From Chloroflexi bacterium 44-23 (GTDB taxonomy: Bacteria; Chloroflexota; Anaerolineae; Anaerolineales; Anaerolineaceae): a stretch of 64,000 nucleotides of DNA. A model generated the notes under the pieces. It saw only the letters and a list, made by a program, of their open reading frames with translations, was not told the DNA's origin and did no database searches. The DNA lies in the NCBI GenBank assembly GCA_001899005.1, contig MKUW01000009.1:1-64000 (forward strand). Reading direction: 5' to 3'. Positions 1 through 8,244 of this stretch are shown here, piece after piece. Position 1 is the stretch's first letter. Each line of letters begins with the position of its first letter. Position numbers and translations under genes: made by a program.

Positions 1-94
1 CCGATTTGCACCGGATTATGCATTTGCTGACATAAATTCAAAATTTATACTTTAAATACATGATTCAATAGATTAAATTGATAAGGATGGGTAA

Positions 95-481
95 ATGGTT
101 GATCCGGTCGGGAGTGCTAATAAAAGAGGAAAACATCCCAACAAACTCTATTATTTCAGCCGTGAAATGCGAAAAGACCCTACTGAGGCGGAAAATCTGC
201 TCTGGGCTATTTTACGGAATCGCCAGTTATCTGGCTGGAAATTTCGCAGGCAACACCCATTTCCACCGTTTATTTTAGATTTTTATTGCATTGAAGCCCG
301 TCTTAGCATTGAATTGGATGGAAGTGGTCATAAGGAGCCTGAGCAGAGGAAGTTTGATCGTGAACGAACACAATTTTTAAAGGAGCAGGGGATTACAGAA
401 ATTCGTTTCTGGAATGAGGATGTAATCCGGGATCTAGATAGTGTTGTTAGAAAGATTTACGAATCTCTTCCTGCTTCTTAA
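95..481 (+). CDS. DUF559 endonuclease-like protein
   Basis: A 128-residue protein resembling the DUF559 family, which has the fold of very-short-patch-repair type nucleases. The family order is visible: an N-terminal basic helix with the 'MRKDPTEAENLLWAILRNRQ' pattern (residues about 25-44), then FRRQHPF and the strand FILDFYC, then LSIELDGSGH with the acidic E/D pair expected at the metal site, and the late EIRFWNEDV strand. Length is typical of single-domain members. The ATG at 95 is preceded by AAGGA at 83-87 with good spacing. The cellular role of stand-alone DUF559 proteins is mostly unknown; nuclease activity is inferred from the fold only. It has no obvious operon partner. Confidence 0.85.
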   Translation: MVDPVGSANKRGKHPNKLYYFSREMRKDPTEAENLLWAILRNRQLSGWKFRRQHPFPPFILDFYCIEARLSIELDGSGHKEPEQRKFDRERTQFLKEQGITEIRFWNEDVIRDLDSVVRKIYESLPAS

Positions 482-857
482 TTTTCTCAGATTTTCATTT
501 TGAATGTTTAGTTTTATTAATATAAGGCTGTCAAAACACCCCTCGCCAAGCATTGGAGAGGGACGATAGATTCCGCCTGGTGTAATTACGAAGTCTAAAT
601 TATTCCGATTTCTTCTATATTTCTAGTTTTTTGGTCAACAATTAAACGATGATAAATGACGAGTCATTTCAATGCGTATAGCCATGATAACGCTTCACAC
701 CTACATTTATGAAAATATCGTTTGATATCTGAAGACAACCTGCAAAATATAGGTTCTCTGAAATTCAAAATATTGAATTAACAAGCCAAAAGCTGTACCA
801 ATGATTGAAATAACTGCAATATCATGTAAGCTTAAAAGAAAACGAAACGAGGCTACT
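482..857. other. Intergenic stretch, no gene seen
   Basis: AT-rich sequence between the DUF559 gene and the PPOX gene. No convincing ORF, hairpin terminator or repeat was recognised here. Confidence 0.5.
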
Positions 858-1259
858 ATGGCAGACACTAAAATTCCTGAAGAATTCTTAGATTTGTTTA
901 AAAATAAATCCTTTGCCCATCTGGGAACATTCATGCCGGATGGTTCGATTCAAATCAACCCGGTCTGGGTGGATTATGATGGCAAATATGTGCTTATAAA
1001 CACACAACGCGGACGACAGAAGGATATTAACATGCAGCGCGATCCACGAGTGACGGTGGAAATTCAGGATGCGGACAATCCTTATCGTTACATTGAAGTA
1101 CGTGGCGTTGTCGCAGAAGATGTTGAAGAAGGCGCCGAGCAGCATATCGATAAGTTGGCCAAAAAATATACCGGTGCGGATAAATACCCTCATCTGGGTC
1201 ATGGTGAGGTACGCGTAATTTATAAAATTAAACCGGAACGGGTTTTAGCACACGGTTGA
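858..1259 (+). CDS. PPOX-class FMN/F420-dependent oxidoreductase
   Basis: A 133-residue split-barrel flavin/deazaflavin-binding protein of the pyridoxamine 5'-phosphate oxidase-like superfamily. Family features: an N-terminal helix followed by AHLGTFMPDGSIQINPVWVD (the first two barrel strands), then a basic 'INTQRGRQKDINMQRDPRV' segment that usually contacts cofactor phosphate, and 'YIEVRGVVAED' as a late strand. Many relatives of this length use F420 and are annotated 'PPOX class F420-dependent'. The ATG at 858 was chosen over an upstream ATG at 801 because GAGG (849-852) sits 5 nt before it and the extra 19 residues do not look like protein of this family. Substrate is unknown. Confidence 0.85.
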   Translation: MADTKIPEEFLDLFKNKSFAHLGTFMPDGSIQINPVWVDYDGKYVLINTQRGRQKDINMQRDPRVTVEIQDADNPYRYIEVRGVVAEDVEEGAEQHIDKLAKKYTGADKYPHLGHGEVRVIYKIKPERVLAHG

Positions 1260-1277
1260 TAAGGGATAGGAAAAGAA

Positions 1278-1300
1278 AGCTGACAGCTGACAGCTGACAG
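1278..1300. repeat. Simple 7-mer tandem repeat (agctgac)
   Basis: Three copies of a 7-nt unit read agctgac directly after the PPOX stop codon. The same unit appears, shorter, at about 37660-37670 after the Fe-S protein gene. It belongs to the set of simple repeats that sit at gene 3' ends in this window. Confidence 0.7.
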
Positions 1301-1360
1301 GCAAAATCCAGATAGAGGCCTTCGCTTGCTTGCCAGTCTTTCTAATAAAATTTCCAAATC

Positions 1361-1625
1361 GTAGGTTGGGCATGTTGGACGGGTAAGCGCCATGGTTAGG
1401 ATTAGATCCCGGCTGGGAGTTTTCATCGCTACTCACGTGCCCAACATTCCATGCAAAAATTTACCCAGAAATAGATGGAACATTCACGACCTGCGCGTGC
1501 AAATTATTGACCATTCATCCTATCGGGCGTTTGCGAGCGCGTTGGGCACTCAGCTTTCAAGGCAGATGCGCGGCGAAGTTGCTGTGCAGATGGTCGCCAT
1601 TGACTGTGGGACATGCCCAACCTAC
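1361..1625. mobile_element. MITE-like element with 15-bp terminal inverted repeats
   Basis: GTAGGTTGGGCATGT at 1361-1375 is the exact reverse complement of ACATGCCCAACCTAC at 1611-1625. The 265-bp interval contains only an unconvincing ORF. Size, perfect ends and lack of a transposase gene fit a non-autonomous miniature element; mobilisation is inferred, not shown. No clear target-site duplication was identified. Flanking sequence on both sides (about 1300-1330 and 1640-1680) has loosely similar wording ('ccgcttg'/'tcgcttg'), which may mean a larger repeat unit. Confidence 0.55.
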
Positions 1626-1788
1626 AACAACTGACAGATAATAGGTAAATCCCAGGATACGGACCTCCGCTTGTTTGTCTGTCATTCCGGTGGAACTTCC
1701 AGTGGAAACCAATCAATTTGGCAATTCCGAAATGAGCATCTAGAATTTCACTATCAACTATTAGCTCGCTTTGCGCGCTTCGCGCCAG

Positions 1789-2535
1789 TTAGCTACTCTT
1801 TCTGGCCAGTCTGGTCACATAGCGATACCTATCCCAACGGTAAAGGATCTTGACAAACTCGATCGGACGGCGGTACTGGTTGTAAGTCAGGCGTTCATTC
1901 AACAACAATGGTGCGTCAGGTTTAATATGCAAGAGGACAGCTTCCTCAACCGTGGCCAGGGTGGTTTCAAGCGTTTCATCCGCCTCAGTTGGGATCTGAT
2001 TGAATTTGTCTTCCAAAATTCGATAGAGTGAGCCGCTTTTCTCCAGGTCTGCCTGGGTAATTTCTTCGCCGGGTGCAAGGGCTACAAAAGAGGTCTGCAA
2101 ACCGATTGGACTCTCATCCCCCAGGCGAATGCGGTCAATCTGCATTACCTGGGTGCCAGCCGGGATTTCAAGTCTGCGTGCGATGTTTTCACTTGGGGTA
2201 ACCCATGCGATTGAACGAATAATTTGCCCGGGTTGCAGTCCGCGTTGCTGCAGATCCTCGCTGAAACTGGTCAACTCCTGCATACCTTTTTGCAACTTTC
2301 GTGGAGATACAAAAGTACCGCGGCCATGTTCTCGATAGAGGTAGCCAAGCCGTTCAAGGTAATCAATCGCCTGGCGAATGGTTGGGCGGCTGACCGAGTA
2401 TTGACTTTCCAGTTGGCGCTCAGAGGGGATCATCTGGCGGGGAAGCCATACCTCCGAATCAATTTGCTGCTTGATAAAGTTTGCCAACTGCATGTATTTG
2501 GGTGTGGAAGAATCCGGATCAATTAAGCTTGACAT
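1789..2535 (-). CDS. GntR-family (HutC/UTRA) transcriptional repressor of the BMC operon
   Basis: A 248-residue regulator with an N-terminal winged helix (residues about 12-76; 'PSERQLESQYSVSRPTIRQA' is the helix-turn-helix, 'GRGTFV' the wing) and a C-terminal UTRA effector domain (about 95-238). UTRA domains typically sense sugar phosphates, amino sugars or similar small ligands. It is divergent from the BMC operon, and the operon's -35 box overlaps its start codon. An ACTGGT-TAAT-ACCAGT palindrome in the shared region fits the site preferred by HutC/DasR/YvoA-type proteins. The natural inducer is inferred to be a substrate of the compartment, for example deoxyribose-5-phosphate. GGAAAA lies just upstream of the ATG. 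Confidence 0.93.
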   Translation of the reverse strand: MSSLIDPDSSTPKYMQLANFIKQQIDSEVWLPRQMIPSERQLESQYSVSRPTIRQAIDYLERLGYLYREHGRGTFVSPRKLQKGMQELTSFSEDLQQRGLQPGQIIRSIAWVTPSENIARRLEIPAGTQVMQIDRIRLGDESPIGLQTSFVALAPGEEITQADLEKSGSLYRILEDKFNQIPTEADETLETTLATVEEAVLLHIKPDAPLLLNERLTYNQYRRPIEFVKILYRWDRYRYVTRLARKSS

Positions 2536-2557
2536 TTATTTTTCCTGATGTTACTAT
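2529..2557 (+). promoter_or_regulatory. Sigma-70-type promoter of the BMC operon
   Basis: TTGACA (2529-2534), a 17-nt spacer and TACTAT (2552-2557) make a near-consensus promoter reading toward rpiB. The -35 hexamer overlaps the start codon of the divergent GntR gene. Predicted transcription start is about 2564, inside the operator palindrome. Confidence 0.8.
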
Positions 2558-2563
2558 TAGCAT

Positions 2564-2579
2564 ACTGGTTAATACCAGT
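2564..2579. promoter_or_regulatory. GntR/HutC-type operator palindrome
   Basis: ACTGGT-TAAT-ACCAGT is a perfect 6-bp inverted repeat around a 4-nt centre, with the TGGT...ACCA core of DasR/YvoA-type operators. It covers the predicted transcription start of the BMC operon, so binding would block initiation. That the adjacent GntR protein binds it is inferred from position and family preference. Confidence 0.8.
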
Positions 2580-2624
2580 TCTATTATCAAGCTTTTACGT
2601 TTAATTAGCAAGAGGGAATTGAGT

Positions 2625-3194
2625 TTGAATCAAGTTTCCGATGCCGAATTACAAGCGATTGTTCAAAAAGTACTGGCGCGCAATCTCGAAAAGACCCCGC
2701 AGGCGTCCACTATTGCTGTGAGAAGTGTCCCTGCAGGGGTAAAGAGCGTTGCTATCGGAGCGGATCATGGTGGTTTTTCAATGAAGGAAAGTTTAATCAC
2801 GGATCTGAAAGGATGGGGGTATCAGGTAACTGATTGCGGTACTTTTAATCAGGAAGCATGTGATTACCCCGATTTCGCCTTAGCGGTGGCCACTAAAGTA
2901 AGCACAGGCGAAGCCTGGCGCGGGATCATGATTGATGGGGCCGGTATCGGTTCCTGTATGGTCGCTAACAAGGTTCCAGGAGTGCGGGCAGCCATGTCTT
3001 ATGATCTTTCCAGTGCCATGAATAGCCGCGAACATAATGATGCCAACCTGCTGACATTGGGGGCTGGTATGATAGGGCTTAACCTGGCCAAACAAATTGC
3101 GAAAACCTGGCTTGAGACAGACTTTGGTGGCGGGCGGCACGCGAAGCGCGTCGATAAAATCATCGCGGTCGAACGTAAGTTTTTAAAGGGATAA
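2625..3194 (+). CDS. rpiB: RpiB-like sugar-phosphate isomerase with N-terminal encapsulation peptide
   Basis: A 189-residue RpiB/LacAB-family isomerase, first gene of the BMC operon. Residues about 5-22 ([16 protein letters not shown]) form an amphipathic helix like known BMC encapsulation peptides, joined by a linker to the RpiB domain (from about 40: [15 protein letters not shown]). The start is taken as TTG at 2625, 8 nt after AGAGGG (2611-2616); an upstream reading to 2481 overlaps the regulator and promoter. RpiB usually interconverts ribose-5-P and ribulose-5-P. Notably the catalytic Cys position of E. coli RpiB (ICGTGIG) is Asp104 here (IDGAGIG), and the Glu used by the mycobacterial enzyme is also absent, so substrate or chemistry may differ. 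The ASREHND-type phosphate loop (SREHNDAN, about 134-141) is kept. Confidence 0.88.
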   Translation: MNQVSDAELQAIVQKVLARNLEKTPQASTIAVRSVPAGVKSVAIGADHGGFSMKESLITDLKGWGYQVTDCGTFNQEACDYPDFALAVATKVSTGEAWRGIMIDGAGIGSCMVANKVPGVRAAMSYDLSSAMNSREHNDANLLTLGAGMIGLNLAKQIAKTWLETDFGGGRHAKRVDKIIAVERKFLKG

Positions 3195-3199
3195 CAAAT

Positions 3200-4123
3200 A
3201 TGGCATCTGATCAAAAAACATTAGAAACTCTGGTCGAGATTATTACACGTGAAGTGCTGGCGGTCATGTCCGATCAGGAGACGATCTTACAGCAGACAGA
3301 TGGCTCTTATTGCTTGTCGGAAGTGGCTGATGGTATTCGTGTTAAGACTTGTTTTGATGCCGCCGGACATATTCTTTCTGCCGGCGCTGAACGTCTAAGC
3401 TCTACGATTGGCGTTATTCCAAATGATCTCAGCCTTGCAAACAAGATTGACCACACTTTACTCAAACCAGAGGCAACGCCAGATCAGATTGCTCAATTGT
3501 GTTCGGAAGCGCGCAAGTATGGCTTTGCTTCAGTGTGTGTTAATCCCGCCTGGATCAAGCTATGCTCCGACCTGCTGCGTGGATCGTCTGTAAAAGTTTG
3601 CTCAGTGGTGGGTTTCCCCTTGGGTGCCACTCCAACCAATGTTAAAGTCTATGAAACCGAGCAGGTTCTGCGCGATGGTGCCCAGGAAATTGATATGGTC
3701 ATCAACATCGGTGCGCTTAAGGCGGGTATGAATGAGTTGGTGGCCAAGGATATTCGTTCGGTAGTGGAAGTTTCCCATAAGGGTGGGGCAATCGTCAAGG
3801 TGATTATTGAGGTTGTTTTACTCAACGATGAAGAGAAGGTGATTGCCTCTTTACTTGCCAAAGAAGCAGGTGCGGACTTTGTGAAAACTTCGACTGGTTT
3901 TGCCAGCGGTGGTGCGACGGTTTATGATGTAGAATTAATGCGCCGGGCGGTTGGCCCGCAGATGGGCGTCAAAGCAGCCGGCGGTGTGCGCACGCGTGAG
4001 GACGCTGAAAATATGGTCAAAGCTGGTGCCACCCGTCTGGGTGCCAGCGCCGGAGTAAAAATCGTTCAAGCAGAAAGCAGTAATAAAAAAGAAACTCCTG
4101 TGAAGGCAGGTGGTTCTTATTAG
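3200..4123 (+). CDS. deoC: Deoxyribose-phosphate aldolase with N-terminal encapsulation peptide
   Basis: A 307-residue DeoC, longer than the usual 220-250 because of an N-terminal extension. Residues 7-23 ([17 protein letters not shown]) make an amphipathic helix typical of BMC cargo, followed by about 50 residues of unknown linker and the TIM-barrel aldolase from about residue 78 ([15 protein letters not shown]). The Schiff-base lysine is K229 (DFVKTSTGF), with D165 (EIDMVIN) and K258 (GVKAAGGVR) completing the class I active site. It cleaves 2-deoxyribose-5-phosphate to acetaldehyde and glyceraldehyde-3-phosphate. Volatile, toxic acetaldehyde is the expected reason for enclosure, and the aldehyde dehydrogenase two genes downstream would consume it. 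Only 5 nt separate it from rpiB. Confidence 0.96.
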   Translation: MASDQKTLETLVEIITREVLAVMSDQETILQQTDGSYCLSEVADGIRVKTCFDAAGHILSAGAERLSSTIGVIPNDLSLANKIDHTLLKPEATPDQIAQLCSEARKYGFASVCVNPAWIKLCSDLLRGSSVKVCSVVGFPLGATPTNVKVYETEQVLRDGAQEIDMVINIGALKAGMNELVAKDIRSVVEVSHKGGAIVKVIIEVVLLNDEEKVIASLLAKEAGADFVKTSTGFASGGATVYDVELMRRAVGPQMGVKAAGGVRTREDAENMVKAGATRLGASAGVKIVQAESSNKKETPVKAGGSY

Positions 4124-4141
4124 TACAATGGAGTTTAGCCA

Positions 4142-4432
4142 ATGTTGATAGCAACTGTAGTGGGTACAACCGTCGCGACGATCAAAGATGAGAAACTGCA
4201 TGGCCGCAAACTGTTGATCGTTCGGCAAACCGATGAATTTGGTCAGCCGTTTGGAAAGCCGTATGTGGCGATTGATACGCTCGAAGCCGGAATAGGCGAT
4301 TTGGTATTGACAGCAGCTGGGTCGAGCGCACGCCAGACCACAATTACCAAAGATACTCCGGTTGATGCGGTCATTATGGCCATTATCGACTCGTTGACGG
4401 TTGAAGGAAAAACTACATTTCAGAAATCCTGA
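4142..4432 (+). CDS. BMC pentameric vertex protein (EutN/CcmL family), copy 1
   Basis: A 96-residue BMC-P shell protein that caps icosahedral vertices. It opens with the family signature MLIATVVGTTVATIKDEKL and keeps the GIGDLVLTAAGSSARQT loop and the C-terminal AVIMAIIDSLTVEG strand. It lies 18 nt after deoC and 23 nt before the aldehyde dehydrogenase, within the BMC operon. Two more BMC-P genes follow at 8241 and 8569. Confidence 0.95.
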   Translation: MLIATVVGTTVATIKDEKLHGRKLLIVRQTDEFGQPFGKPYVAIDTLEAGIGDLVLTAAGSSARQTTITKDTPVDAVIMAIIDSLTVEGKTTFQKS

Positions 4433-4455
4433 AAGAAGATTGGCGGAAAACCAAT

Positions 4456-5916
4456 ATGGATAAAGACTTACTCTCAATTCAAGAAGCGCGTGATAAAGCT
4501 GATCAAGCCTACCAGGCCTGGCTGCAGTGGTCAAAAGCCAGCCAGCAGGAGGTCGATCGTGTTTGTCAGGCGATGGCGGATGCCGCCTATGAGGCTTCAG
4601 AACGATTGGGAGTGCTGGCGGCTGAGGAGACCGGGTTTGGCATCAGTGCACATAAAAAGTTGAAGAATCAATTTGGATCGCGAAATGTCTGGGAAAGCAT
4701 CAAAGATATCAAAACAGTGGGCGTGATTGCACACGACGAGCGTAAGAAGATCTATGAGATTGCCTGGCCAATGGGTGTGATAGCTGCTTTGATTCCTTCC
4801 ACCAACCCAACTTCGACGGTCATGTTCAAGACCCTGATTGCGGTCAAAGCGCGCGATGCCATCGTGCATGCACCCCATCCTTCGGCGATACGCTGTTGCA
4901 ACGAGACGGCGCAGGTAATGGCAGATGCCGCTGAAAGAGCAGGAGCACCGCGTGGTTTGGTTGCCTGTCTTCAGAATGTGTCGCTACCGGCTACTCAAGA
5001 ACTAATGCATCACAAGCGGGTCGCATTGATCCTGGCCACCGGTGGAACACCGATGGTGCGTGCAGCCCATTCAGTCGGCAAACCAGCCTATGGCGTCGGC
5101 CCGGGGAATGTGCCGGTCTATGTCGATCGCAGTGCCGATCTTGAAAAGGCGGCACGTTACATTGTCGCATCCAAAGCCTTTGATTGCTCAACAATCTGTG
5201 CCACCGAACAATCCGTGCTGCCCGACCGGCCAATTGCAGCGCGATTGAAACAGCTGATGCAACAGGAGGGTGCTTATTTCTGTAATGAGGAACAAACCAA
5301 CGCGCTTCGGGGAGCATTGTTTCATCCGGATGCCAGTATCAACACCGCTACGGTCGGTAAAACAGCCGATTTTGTAGCAGCGTATGCCGGTTTTTCAGTT
5401 CCGCCCGGTACAAAAGTACTGGTCGCCCCAATTGCCAGTGTTGGCAAGGATGAATATTTAGCCCATGAAAAACTAACCACAGTGCTTGCCTGGCACGAAG
5501 TCAATGGCTGGGAAGAGGGCTGTGATGCTTCAATCAGTATGATCCAATTTGGTGGGCGTGGGCATACCCAGATCATTTATGCTGAAGATGAAAAGGTAAT
5601 CATGGCTTTTGGACTGGAAAAACCGGTTTTCCGCATTCTGGTCAATACCATGGGCAGCCTGGGCGCCATTGGTCTCACCACTGGATTAATGCCCTCATTA
5701 ACTCTCGGTTCAGGAGGTGTCGGAGGGGCTATCACTGGCGACAATATCACGGTTTATCATATGTACAATGTCAAACGCCTGGCCTATGCTTTACAGGTGC
5801 CGCCCTTAGCGGAAATAAACGCTGCGCCTGTTACCAATGCGGCTTCCGAAACTTTGGATGCCAGCGAAATTGAAAAGATTGTTAGAGAAATTGTCACAGA
5901 AGTTCTACGAAAATAA
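4456..5916 (+). CDS. CoA-acylating aldehyde dehydrogenase with C-terminal encapsulation peptide
   Basis: A 486-residue aldehyde dehydrogenase of the EutE/PduP/AdhE-N group, converting an aldehyde plus CoA and NAD+ to acyl-CoA. The Rossmann/catalytic core shows 'IPSTNPTSTVMFK' (about 113-125), the GPGNVPVYVD strand (about 215-224) and the catalytic Cys248 in FDCSTICATEQSV. The C-terminal tail, after an Ala/Asn-rich linker, is ASEIEKIVREIVTEVLRK, a clear amphipathic encapsulation helix; in PduP the peptide is N-terminal, so its placement here is like some SPU and other BMC enzymes. In context it should oxidise the acetaldehyde made by DeoC to acetyl-CoA. No alcohol dehydrogenase or phosphotransacylase (PduL/EutD) is nearby, so NAD+ and CoA recycling partners must be elsewhere. 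Confidence 0.94.
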   Translation: MDKDLLSIQEARDKADQAYQAWLQWSKASQQEVDRVCQAMADAAYEASERLGVLAAEETGFGISAHKKLKNQFGSRNVWESIKDIKTVGVIAHDERKKIYEIAWPMGVIAALIPSTNPTSTVMFKTLIAVKARDAIVHAPHPSAIRCCNETAQVMADAAERAGAPRGLVACLQNVSLPATQELMHHKRVALILATGGTPMVRAAHSVGKPAYGVGPGNVPVYVDRSADLEKAARYIVASKAFDCSTICATEQSVLPDRPIAARLKQLMQQEGAYFCNEEQTNALRGALFHPDASINTATVGKTADFVAAYAGFSVPPGTKVLVAPIASVGKDEYLAHEKLTTVLAWHEVNGWEEGCDASISMIQFGGRGHTQIIYAEDEKVIMAFGLEKPVFRILVNTMGSLGAIGLTTGLMPSLTLGSGGVGGAITGDNITVYHMYNVKRLAYALQVPPLAEINAAPVTNAASETLDASEIEKIVREIVTEVLRK

Positions 5917-5948
5917 ACCTATTAAAGGAAGAATGAAAGGAAAACGAA

Positions 5949-6275
5949 ATGGCTTTAGATACTGCTCTTATCGCTTTAGGAATGATTGAGACCCGCGGTC
6001 TGGTTGGCGCAATTGAGGCAGCCGATGCGATGGTCAAAGCAGCCAATGTGGTTTTAATTGGCTCTGAATATGTCGGCGGCGGTTATGTGACCGTCATGGT
6101 ACGCGGAGATGTGGGTGCTGTTAAGGCAGCCACAGACGCGGGTGCTGCTGCAGCCAAACGTGTTGGTGAATTGGTTTCCGTGCATGTCATCCCCCGACCG
6201 CATACCGATGTGGAATTGATTCTGCCACAAAACAGCAAGGGTCAGGTTAGCGGCCGCACAGCTTCAAAGAGCTAA
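5949..6275 (+). CDS. BMC hexameric shell protein (BMC-H, PduA/PduJ-like)
   Basis: A 108-residue single-BMC-domain protein, the main facet tile of the shell. It has [20 protein letters not shown], the interface lysine in [11 protein letters not shown], the pore loop YVGGGYVTV (GGG at the pore) and [16 protein letters not shown] basic tail after residue 90 is longer than in PduA. It is the only BMC-H in the locus, so facets would be built from one hexamer type plus the BMC-T. It follows the dehydrogenase by 32 nt and has AAAGGAAAA upstream of its ATG. Confidence 0.96.
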   Translation: MALDTALIALGMIETRGLVGAIEAADAMVKAANVVLIGSEYVGGGYVTVMVRGDVGAVKAATDAGAAAAKRVGELVSVHVIPRPHTDVELILPQNSKGQVSGRTASKS

Positions 6276-6302
6276 AGCATTCATGTTTTTGAAAGGACGA
6301 TT

Positions 6303-7178
6303 GTGACGCAAACCATCCATGGGCAGGCAGTCACCCTCGACCCACGTGTGCGCCTTGACCGGGCCGCATCAGTAATCTTGCCGCACCTTAAATCGCAGTC
6401 TGCGATACCTTTGGCAAAAGCGCCTCAAGGAAAATTACACGTTGGTGTGGATCTTGGTACTGCATACCTGGTTTTGGTAGTATTAAATGATGAAGGTACA
6501 CCCCTGGCGGGCGAATGGCAATTTGCAGAGGTGGTCCGTGATGGTCTGGTGGTCGATTATTTGGGCGCAACAGATTTACTGCGTGGGATGAAAACGCGCG
6601 TGGAACGGCGTCTGGGACGTGAGATTACTCATGCTGCCAGTGGTTATCCACCTGGTGTTCCACGTGTGGAGGTGCGCGCAAGCGAGCATGTGCTCGAAGC
6701 AGCCGGTTTTGAATGCCTTGGTTTAATCGATGAACCCAGCGCCGCCAACCATGTCTTGCAGATCCAGAACGGAGCCATTGTCGATGTCGGCGGAGGTACG
6801 ACCGGGGTAGCCATTGTTCGCAATGGCGAGGTGATTTACACTGCCGATGAAGCCACCGGTGGTACGCATTTTTCATTGGTGATTGCCGGTTCGCTGGATA
6901 TCAGCTTTGAAGAGGCTGAGGCGTTGAAAATCAACCCGGATGAGCAGGCTCGTTTATTCCCGCTGGTTCGACCTGTCATGGAAAAAGTTGGCAGTATAGT
7001 ACTGCGTCATATAGCCGAGTATGAGGTTGATCATATCACCCTGGTTGGTGGCACAAGTTCTTTTTTGAATATGGCCGCAACCATCGCGGAATATACATCC
7101 ATTGCTACCAGTGTGCCCGTGCATCCGGTATTTGTGACACCATTGGGATTGGCAAGTTACGCTGCCAGTCTGTTGTAA
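6303..7178 (+). CDS. EutJ-like actin/Hsp70-fold ATPase of the BMC operon
   Basis: A 291-residue protein of the EutJ family (actin/Hsp70 ATPase fold). Phosphate-1 loop HVGVDLGTAYLVLVV (about 46-60), phosphate-2 loop AIVDVGGGTTGVAIV and the adenosine motif ITLVGGTSSFLN are all visible. EutJ proteins are presumed chaperones or reactivation factors in ethanolamine BMC loci, though the exact role is not settled. There is no B12-dependent diol dehydratase or ammonia lyase here to reactivate, so a shell- or cargo-assembly role is more likely (inference). The start is GTG at 6303 with GAAAGGA upstream. Confidence 0.9.
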   Translation: MTQTIHGQAVTLDPRVRLDRAASVILPHLKSQSAIPLAKAPQGKLHVGVDLGTAYLVLVVLNDEGTPLAGEWQFAEVVRDGLVVDYLGATDLLRGMKTRVERRLGREITHAASGYPPGVPRVEVRASEHVLEAAGFECLGLIDEPSAANHVLQIQNGAIVDVGGGTTGVAIVRNGEVIYTADEATGGTHFSLVIAGSLDISFEEAEALKINPDEQARLFPLVRPVMEKVGSIVLRHIAEYEVDHITLVGGTSSFLNMAATIAEYTSIATSVPVHPVFVTPLGLASYAASLL

Positions 7179-7197
7179 TTGCTAAAGGAGTTTGAAA

Positions 7198-7824
7198 ATG
7201 GGAGATAATTTTTCACTGCGCTGCTATTGTTACCTGGATCGTATGCAGCCACAATACGCAGCCTTTGTGGGCACGGTTACTCAGGGTGATTTACCGACCG
7301 AGGGAATGGCAGCCTTGTATGTTGAAATGGCGCCTGGTAATGAGGTCTTTCGCATGGTTGATATTGCCGTAAAGGCGACTGAAGCCAAACCTGGTGCCCA
7401 GATTGTTGAGCGTGAATTTGGCATGTTTGAAGTTCATAGTCCTAACCAGGCAGCTGTTCTGGCAGCGGGCGAGGTGGTGCTGGAACGCTTGGGGTTACAA
7501 GTCAACGATCGCATTAAACCAGAAACCGTTTCCATCCAGACGATCACACGCGTCGATCCGTACCAGGTGCAGCTCCTTAATCGCTTCCGGCGTGGTTCAA
7601 TGTTGGTGCCAGGAGAAACACTTTTGGTATTGGAATGTCAGCCGGCTGCCTACATCAATTATGCCTGCAATGAAGCCGAGAAAAATGCCAGTATCAAGAT
7701 TATTCACGTTTCTTCCGTGGGTCGTTTTGGGCGTATGTGGCTAAGCGGTTCAGAAGCTGAGATTGAAACAGCAAAAAATGCAGCTGTAAAAGCTCTGGAT
7801 TCGTTGGAAGGTATCTCAGGTTGA
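7198..7824 (+). CDS. BMC tandem-domain trimer shell protein (BMC-T)
   Basis: A 208-residue protein with two fused BMC domains: first half RCYCYLDRMQPQYAAFVGTV to about 100, second half from IQTITRVDPYQVQLLNRFRR to the end. The sequence resembles the CsoS1D/CcmP-like group of trimers (as in Haliangium ochraceum), which can stack face to face and gate a large pore. It would be the conduit for bulky substrates or cofactors. The ATG at 7198 is preferred over TTG 7192 because AAAGGAG (7184-7190) is 7 nt before it. Confidence 0.9.
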   Translation: MGDNFSLRCYCYLDRMQPQYAAFVGTVTQGDLPTEGMAALYVEMAPGNEVFRMVDIAVKATEAKPGAQIVEREFGMFEVHSPNQAAVLAAGEVVLERLGLQVNDRIKPETVSIQTITRVDPYQVQLLNRFRRGSMLVPGETLLVLECQPAAYINYACNEAEKNASIKIIHVSSVGRFGRMWLSGSEAEIETAKNAAVKALDSLEGISG

Positions 7825-7845
7825 TGCGAAAGACTGGAGGGTAAT

Positions 7846-8244
7846 ATGGCACGCCAATTTTATACTGAACAAGATATTGAGGACATCGTTAAACGCGGCA
7901 GCTCTTCATTGGAGCTCAGCGATGATGTCGTCTTAACGGCGCTGGCGTACGAGAAAGCCCAAAAGCTTGGTTTGACGCTGATTCAGAAGAATGATACCCC
8001 GCCAGCTGCACCGCTGCGGCCTTATTTATCTCAAAGCGATGGCAGTGCGAAGGCTAAACCGGCTGTCTCAGCGGCAAGCGGGGGCCAAAGAGCGGATATC
8101 AATCTGCAGCCTGTGAGATCTGCAGATTTAAAGGTGCGCATCCGCCAGGCTGTGCTGCAACGGCTTGGTAACAAGGTCGACCCAATGCTTTTGGACCGAG
8201 TTATTGAGCGTGTATTAAGCAGCACCGGATTGGACAAAGGATGA
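7846..8244 (+). CDS. Small BMC-associated protein with conserved N-domain and C-terminal cargo-like helix
   Basis: A 132-residue protein of no firmly assigned function. The N-terminal 50 residues (FYTEQDIEDIVKRGSSSLEL, then DDVVLTALAYEKAQKLGLTL) look like a short module I associate with proteins of other BMC loci. The middle (about 52-88) is Pro/Ala/Ser-rich and probably disordered. The C-terminus (about 92-127, LKVRIRQAVLQRLGNK then LLDRVIERVLSS) is one or two amphipathic helices like encapsulation peptides. A two-ended adaptor linking cargo and shell is an attractive but unproven reading. It overlaps the next gene by 4 nt (ATGA). Confidence 0.8.
   Translation: MARQFYTEQDIEDIVKRGSSSLELSDDVVLTALAYEKAQKLGLTLIQKNDTPPAAPLRPYLSQSDGSAKAKPAVSAASGGQRADINLQPVRSADLKVRIRQAVLQRLGNKVDPMLLDRVIERVLSSTGLDKG

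Noticed and set aside
1392..1634. 80-codon frame inside the MITE-like element
   Set aside because: Runs through the terminal inverted repeat and has no protein features.
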